Shown one piece after another: positions 61,988 through 64,000 of a stretch of 64,000 bases of DNA. Numbering within the stretch: the first letter of the stretch is position 1; every line of letters begins with the position of its first letter. The notes beneath the pieces are model-generated. The model did not search any database, was not told the DNA's origin, and saw nothing but the letters and a program-made list of their open reading frames with translations. The stretch comes from Dyella sp. OK004 (GTDB taxonomy: Bacteria; Pseudomonadota; Gammaproteobacteria; Xanthomonadales; Rhodanobacteraceae). The stretch is from assembly GCF_900114495.1 (NCBI RefSeq), contig NZ_FOZI01000003.1, forward strand, positions 620,001 to 684,000. The letters are read 5' to 3'. The translations under genes and the position numbers were made by a program.

Positions 61988-64000
61988 GGGGCGATCTCCT
62001 TCCGCGGCTCGTCAGCGCGCACACGGAACCATGCGGCGTACAGCGCGGGCAGATAGAACAAGGTCAGCACGGTGGCGACGGTGATACCACCCATCAGCGA
62101 GGTCGCCATCGGACCGAAGAAGTTGCTGCGCAACAGCGGGATCAAAGCCAGTACCGCCGCCGCGGCAGTGAGCGTGATCGGGCGGAAACGCCGTACGGTG
62201 GCGCCGACGATCGCTTCCCAGCGCGGATGCCCCGCCTGGATGTCCTGCTCGATCTGGTCCACCAGGATCACCGAGTTACGCATGATGATGCCGAGCATGG
62301 CGATGGTGCCAAGCATGGCGACGAAGCCGAACGGCTGGTGGAATACCAGCAGCGAGGCGATCACGCCGATCAGGCCCAGCGGTGCGGTGAGCACCACCAT
62401 GAAGGTGCGGCCGATGCTTTGCAGCTGAATCATCAGCAGGGTCAGCACGGCGATCATCATCAGCGGCATCTGCGCATTGATCGAACCCTGCGCCTTCTGG
62501 TTCTGCTCTACTGAACCGCCGACTTCGATGCGATAGCCGACTGGCAAGTGCTTGCGCACCTCGTCCAGCTGCTTGTCGATGGTGTTGGTGACGTCCAGGC
62601 CCTGCGCGCCGTTACGTGTATCAGACTGCACGTTGATCGACGGCTGGCGGTCGCGCTCCCAGATCACGCCATATTCCAATCCATAGCTGACTTTGCCGAG
62701 CTGGCCCAGCGGAATCGCGGCGCCGCTGGGCGTGGGTATGGCCAGCCGTTCGATCTGATCGGGATGGACGCGGTCGCCCTTCGGTGCACGCAAGTCGACG
62801 GCGATTAGCTTGTCGCGCTCGCGGTACTGGCTCACGGTGGTGCCGGACAGCGACATGGTAAGGAAGTTGGCAACGTCCTGCGAGCTGATGCCGAGCTGGC
62901 GCGCCTTGATCTGGTCGATCTCGAAGCGCACCGAACGCTCGGCCGGCTCGTCCCAGTCGAACTGCACGCCCTTGGTGCGTGAGTCGGCACGCATCACTGC
63001 AGCAACTTGCTCGGCGATACCGCGCACGGTGGCGATGTCGTCACCATTGATACGGAACTGCACCGGGAAGCCGACCGGCGGGCCGTTCTCCAGCCGGCTC
63101 ACACGGGTGCGCACGGCGGTGAACTCGCGCGGCAGCATGCCGTCCAGATAGTGCGCCAGTTGCTCGCGCTGCTCGATATTCTTGGCGGTGATCACGAACT
63201 GCGCGAAGTTGGGCTGCGCCAGTTGCTGGTCCAGCGGCAGATAGAAACGCGGCGCGCCGCTGCCGACAAAGCTGACGTAGTTGGCGACTTCCTTGCGGTC
63301 CTTGATCGCGGCCTCAAGTCGTTTTACCTGAGTCAGTGTAGCGTCGTACGAAGCGCCTTCTGGCAGACGCAGATCGACCAGCAACTCAGGGCGGTCCGAG
63401 CTGGGGAAGAACTGCTTCGGCACCAGGCCGAAACCAGCCAGCGAGATCACGAACAGCGCGACCGTCGACGCCAGCACCAGGAAGCGGTGACGCAGGCAGA
63501 AGTCCAGCCAGCCGCGGAAACGCCGATAGAACGTGGTGTCGTAGATCTCGATATCGCCTTCGTGATGCACGATGGCGGCGGCCTTGGCGGCGCGCGCGTC
63601 GTTCCAGCGCTGAGGCAGCACACGAGCCCACCATTCCTTGCCCGGCTTCGCGCGCTCGTGATGCTCGGGCAGCATGTAATAGCCCAGCAGCGGAATCAGA
63701 ATCACCGCCGCCAGCCAGGACACCAGCAGTGCGATGGCGGAGACCTCGAAGATCGAACGCGTGTATTCGCCCGTGCCCGACTTGGCCAGTGCGATCGGCA
63801 GGAAGCCCGAGACGGTCACCAGGGTGCCGGTAAGCATCGGGAACGCGGTGCTGGTATAGGCGAATGCGGCGGCGCGCACCCGGCTCCAGCCCTGCTCCAG
63901 TTTCACCGACATCATTTCCACGGCGATGATCGCGTCATCCACCAGCAGGCCGAGCGCCAGCACCAGCGTGCCCAGCGAGACCTTGTGCAGGCCGATGCCG
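61984..64000 (-). CDS. RND efflux permease (5' end off window)
   Basis: The frame is open to the right edge (GIGLHKVSLGTLV... before the first usable GTG at 63963), so only the C-terminal ~670 residues are seen. [15 protein letters not shown] is the proton-relay helix 4 with its DD pair, near the window edge. A periplasmic loop (VPKQFFPSSDRPELLVDLRLPEGASYD) and the C-terminal helices up to MGGITVATVLTLFYLPALYAAWF follow. The sequence is closer to the MexK/VexF-like branch (short C-terminus, FFPSSDRPELLV) than to AcrB. Substrate unknown. It is cotranscribed with the downstream OMF gene; adaptor genes would lie beyond the edge. Confidence 0.93.
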   Translation of the reverse strand, partial: GIGLHKVSLGTLVLALGLLVDDAIIAVEMMSVKLEQGWSRVRAAAFAYTSTAFPMLTGTLVTVSGFLPIALAKSGTGEYTRSIFEVSAIALLVSWLAAVILIPLLGYYMLPEHHERAKPGKEWWARVLPQRWNDARAAKAAAIVHHEGDIEIYDTTFYRRFRGWLDFCLRHRFLVLASTVALFVISLAGFGLVPKQFFPSSDRPELLVDLRLPEGASYDATLTQVKRLEAAIKDRKEVANYVSFVGSGAPRFYLPLDQQLAQPNFAQFVITAKNIEQREQLAHYLDGMLPREFTAVRTRVSRLENGPPVGFPVQFRINGDDIATVRGIAEQVAAVMRADSRTKGVQFDWDEPAERSVRFEIDQIKARQLGISSQDVANFLTMSLSGTTVSQYRERDKLIAVDLRAPKGDRVHPDQIERLAIPTPSGAAIPLGQLGKVSYGLEYGVIWERDRQPSINVQSDTRNGAQGLDVTNTIDKQLDEVRKHLPVGYRIEVGGSVEQNQKAQGSINAQMPLMMIAVLTLLMIQLQSIGRTFMVVLTAPLGLIGVIASLLVFHQPFGFVAMLGTIAMLGIIMRNSVILVDQIEQDIQAGHPRWEAIVGATVRRFRPITLTAAAAVLALIPLLRSNFFGPMATSLMGGITVATVLTLFYLPALYAAWFRVRADEPRKEIAP

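Overview
The window is GC-rich and densely coded, and it looks like the chromosome of a gammaproteobacterium. Lipobox-type lipoproteins, two RND pumps with NodT-type outer-membrane factors and the general gene style suggest the Xanthomonadales/Lysobacterales (Rhodanobacteraceae such as Dyella, Luteibacter or Rhodanobacter). That placement is an inference, because there is no rRNA or other marker gene here.

Region 1 (1-21.4 kb, mostly + strand) holds a giant secreted or surface protein whose start lies off the left edge. It carries three predicted peptidoglycan- or protein-cleaving domains and 13 tandem cadherin-like repeats. Four small exported proteins follow, one with a lysozyme-inhibitor-like LprI domain. 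Then comes a tightly coupled four-gene operon: a TolC-like outer-membrane factor, a GAF-HlyD fusion, a PqqD-like/site-2-protease/HlyD fusion and a truncated SecA-like ATPase. No ABC transporter is present. I read this as an export module in which a SecA-like motor replaces the ABC ATPase, with the giant protein as its likely cargo.

Region 2 (21.4-32.9 kb) is ordinary metabolic and resistance DNA. It holds a PoxB-type pyruvate:quinone oxidoreductase, a LysE exporter, an SDR/ECF-sigma pair, a small membrane protein, and a TetR-controlled AcrAB-OprM type RND pump with a palindromic operator candidate.

Region 3 (32.9-60.2 kb, all - strand) is a 20-gene extracellular contractile injection system (eCIS; Afp/PVC-like). 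In transcription order it encodes a small leading protein, sheath, tube, a zinc-ribbon assembly protein, a Pro-rich protein, a Pvc16-like cap, an AAA+ ATPase and a small protein. Two DUF4157 effector candidates follow: an M35-like metallopeptidase and a thioredoxin/gluzincin multidomain protein. Then come the Afp7-like adaptor, LysM protein, hub, spike, PAAR-like tip, gp25, two baseplate J-like proteins, a tail-I/beta-helix protein and a DUF6519 protein. Most junctions overlap by 4 nt. The operon is preceded by a near-consensus sigma-54 promoter, and upstream of that sits a receiver-less sigma-54 activator gene, giving a self-contained regulatory circuit. A perfect 31-bp inverted repeat (REPIN-like) lies between them.

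Region 4 (60.5-64 kb, - strand) is the end of a second RND efflux operon; its permease runs off the right edge.
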